Shown: positions 62,400-64,000 of the stretch, in pieces
How positions within the stretch are numbered: position 1 is the first letter of the stretch
Layout of the letters: each line of letters begins with the position of its first letter
Source of the DNA: Pseudomonas fluorescens
GTDB lineage: Bacteria > Pseudomonadota > Gammaproteobacteria > Pseudomonadales > Pseudomonadaceae
NCBI RefSeq assembly: GCF_004683905.1
Contig: NZ_CP038438.1
Location: 4,712,001-4,776,000, forward strand
Direction: 5' to 3'
Length of the DNA stretch: 64,000 nt
Made by a program: the position numbers and the translations under genes
The notes under the pieces: model-generated
The model's database searches: none
What the model was told of the DNA's origin: nothing
What the model saw: the letters and a program-made list of their open reading frames with translations, nothing else

Positions 62400-63827
62400 A
62401 TGCCCTCGCTGCCGCTTCGCTTGTCCGCACTGTTTCTGGCCCTGGGCCTGAGTGCCTGCGATGACGCCCCGCGTTTTACCAAGGCTGAGCCGGGTGAAGC
62501 GCGTTCGGGCGGAGCGGCGACTGTGCGCAAGACCGATCAGAATGCGTTCTCCCTGCCTTCGGCCAATCTGCCGCCGTCGCGCCGGGTCGACTTCAGTGTC
62601 GGCAACAGCTTCTTCCGCAGTCCGTGGGTGATCGCCCCGTCGACCACCACCGCGCGCGATGGCCTCGGCCCGCTGTTCAACACCAACGCCTGCCAGAACT
62701 GCCACATCAAGGATGGTCGTGGACACCCGCCAACGCCGGATGCGGCGAACGCGGTGTCGATGCTGGTGCGTCTGTCGATTCCCGATTCGCCGGCCTATGC
62801 CAAAGTCATCGAGCAAGTCGGCGTGGTGCCCGAGCCGGTCTACGGCGGCCAGTTCCAGGACATGGCCGTGCCCGGGGTCACCCCGGAAGGCAAGGTGCGC
62901 GTCGAGTACACCCCGGTGCCGATTCGTTTCAAGGACGGCACCGAAGTGGAGCTGCGCAAACCGGTTCTGCAATTCACTCAGTTGGGCTACGGCCCGATGC
63001 ACCCGGACACGCGTTTCTCGGCCCGCGTCGCACCGCCGATGATCGGCCTCGGCCTGCTCGAAGCCATTCCCGAAGAAGCGATCCTCGCCAACGCCGCCGC
63101 ACAGGCCAAAGAGAACAACGGCATTAAGGGTCGCGTAAATCGGGTCTGGGACGATGAGTTACAGAAAACCGTGGCCGGCCGTTTTGGCTGGAAAGCCGGG
63201 CAACCGAATCTCAATCAGCAGAATGTCCACGCGTTTTCCGGAGACATGGGCCTCACCACCAGCCTGAGACCCTTCGATGACTGCACCGACGCGCAAACCG
63301 CGTGCAAGCAGGCGCCGAACGGCAATGGCCCGGACGGCGAGCCGGAAGTCAGCGACAACATCCTGCGTCTGGTGCTGTTCTACACACGCAACCTCGCAGT
63401 GCCGGCACGTCGTGGCGTCAACGACCAACAAGTGCTGGCTGGCAAGAATCTGTTCTTCCAGGCCGGTTGCCAGTCCTGCCACACGCCGAAATACACCACC
63501 GCCGCCAACGCCGCCGAACCTGAACTGGCCAATCAAGTGATTCGCCCGTACAGCGATCTGCTGCTGCATGACATGGGCGACGGTCTGGCCGACAACCGCA
63601 CTGAATTCCAGGCCTCCGGCCGCGACTGGCGCACCCCGCCGTTGTGGGGCATTGGCCTGACGCAGGCAGTCAGTGGTCACACCCAGTTTCTGCATGACGG
63701 CCGCGCCCGCAACCTGCTCGAAGCCGTGCTCTGGCATGGCGGCGAAGCGCAGCAGGCGCAGCAACAGGTTTTGTCTTTCAACGCCGAGCAGCGTGCTGCG
63801 CTGCTGGCGTTCTTGAACTCACTTTAA
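62400..63827 (+). CDS. Di-haem cytochrome c peroxidase-like (thiol oxidoreductase) lipoprotein
   Basis: The 475-residue protein begins MPSLPLRLSALFLALGLSACDDAP (lipobox LSAC). It has two c-type haem sites: NACQNCHIKDGRGHPP and GCQSCHTPKY (CxxCH), with HDMGDGLAD and FLHDGRARNLLEAVLWHGGEA as later conserved segments. This is the DUF1111/COG3488 family often called thiol oxidoreductase, found between two imelysin genes. It probably moves electrons in the periplasm, perhaps to reduce iron. AGGA stands 6 bp before ATG 62400. It ends 26 bp before the second imelysin. Confidence 0.88.
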   Translation: MPSLPLRLSALFLALGLSACDDAPRFTKAEPGEARSGGAATVRKTDQNAFSLPSANLPPSRRVDFSVGNSFFRSPWVIAPSTTTARDGLGPLFNTNACQNCHIKDGRGHPPTPDAANAVSMLVRLSIPDSPAYAKVIEQVGVVPEPVYGGQFQDMAVPGVTPEGKVRVEYTPVPIRFKDGTEVELRKPVLQFTQLGYGPMHPDTRFSARVAPPMIGLGLLEAIPEEAILANAAAQAKENNGIKGRVNRVWDDELQKTVAGRFGWKAGQPNLNQQNVHAFSGDMGLTTSLRPFDDCTDAQTACKQAPNGNGPDGEPEVSDNILRLVLFYTRNLAVPARRGVNDQQVLAGKNLFFQAGCQSCHTPKYTTAANAAEPELANQVIRPYSDLLLHDMGDGLADNRTEFQASGRDWRTPPLWGIGLTQAVSGHTQFLHDGRARNLLEAVLWHGGEAQQAQQQVLSFNAEQRAALLAFLNSL

Positions 63828-63853
63828 ACACTTAAAAGAATCGGGAGCCCGAC

Positions 63854-64000
63854 ATGTTCCGTCCCAAGTTGTTGTTCACCAGCCTTGCCGCACTCGCCCT
63901 CGGCGCCTGCTCGCCGCAGGACCCGCAAGCAGTCACGTCGGCGGCCATCGCCAAATCGGTGATCCTGCCGACCTACACCCGTTGGGTCGAAGCCGACAAG
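63854..64000 (+). CDS. Second imelysin family lipoprotein, N-terminal part
   Basis: The open frame from ATG 63854 runs to the window edge: MFRPKLLFTSLAALALGACSPQDPQAV then SAAIAKSVILPTYTRWVEADK. It has a lipobox (LGAC) and the start of an imelysin fold, whose first helix often reads VxPxYxxWxxA. It is coupled to the cytochrome gene (26-bp gap, GGGAG upstream). Only 49 codons are visible. Confidence 0.7.
   Translation, partial: MFRPKLLFTSLAALALGACSPQDPQAVTSAAIAKSVILPTYTRWVEADK

Overview
This 64-kb window is chromosomal DNA from a high-GC Pseudomonas, most likely of the P. fluorescens group. The evidence is the gene content, the gene order (a pykA / enoyl-CoA hydratase / ferredoxin reductase / sadC-like / fumarase block and an argP / ACT / lysE / sodB / bifA / imelysin block, both as I recall them from P. 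aeruginosa PAO1) and about 18 REP/REPIN-type palindromic repeats between genes. No rRNA, tRNA, transposase, integrase or CRISPR array was seen.

Left third (1-27 kb): conserved chromosomal genes (PilZ protein, lipoprotein, pykA, enoyl-CoA hydratase, ferredoxin reductase, sadC-like diguanylate cyclase, class I fumarase) are interrupted by four accessory units of an insecticidal Tc (toxin complex) system. These are (i) a TcA-like subunit cut by the window edge, coupled to an 1099-residue Ig-like repeat protein; (ii) a small single-module Ig-like protein; (iii) two tandem delta-60-repeat proteins, the first frameshifted by an 8-bp tandem duplication; and (iv) a TcB-TcC-TcC operon with two different C-terminal toxin regions. 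A LuxR/las-box-like dyad of the form CTG-N10-CAG lies 70-128 bp upstream of each unit, usually about 22 bp before a possible -10 element. I saw no such dyad elsewhere between genes. This suggests one scattered but co-regulated Tc regulon driven by a LuxR-type regulator encoded outside the window.

Middle (27-45 kb): a DctB/DctD-like two-component pair (probably MifS-MifR) sits next to a KgtP-like MFS permease that has a textbook sigma-54 promoter and two upstream dyads. Then follow a four-fold repeat membrane protein, a secreted 12-residue-repeat protein encoded by a 36-bp tandem array, small oxidoreductases and an AraC regulator. Next comes a probable catabolic cluster: a thiamine-diphosphate 2-oxo-acid decarboxylase (AruI-like), an aldehyde dehydrogenase and a polyamine-type ABC importer, with a divergent LysR gene.

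Right third (45-64 kb): an NAD(P)H-binding protein, a metallo-beta-lactamase-fold protein with a divergent LysR, pobR/pobA (4-hydroxybenzoate hydroxylase) with an MFS exporter, a double-cache protein, a coiled-coil membrane protein, an NAD-dependent epimerase-like protein, argP with an ACT protein and a LysE/ArgO exporter, sodB, the phosphodiesterase gene bifA, and the start of an imelysin / di-haem cytochrome / imelysin cluster that runs off the right edge.
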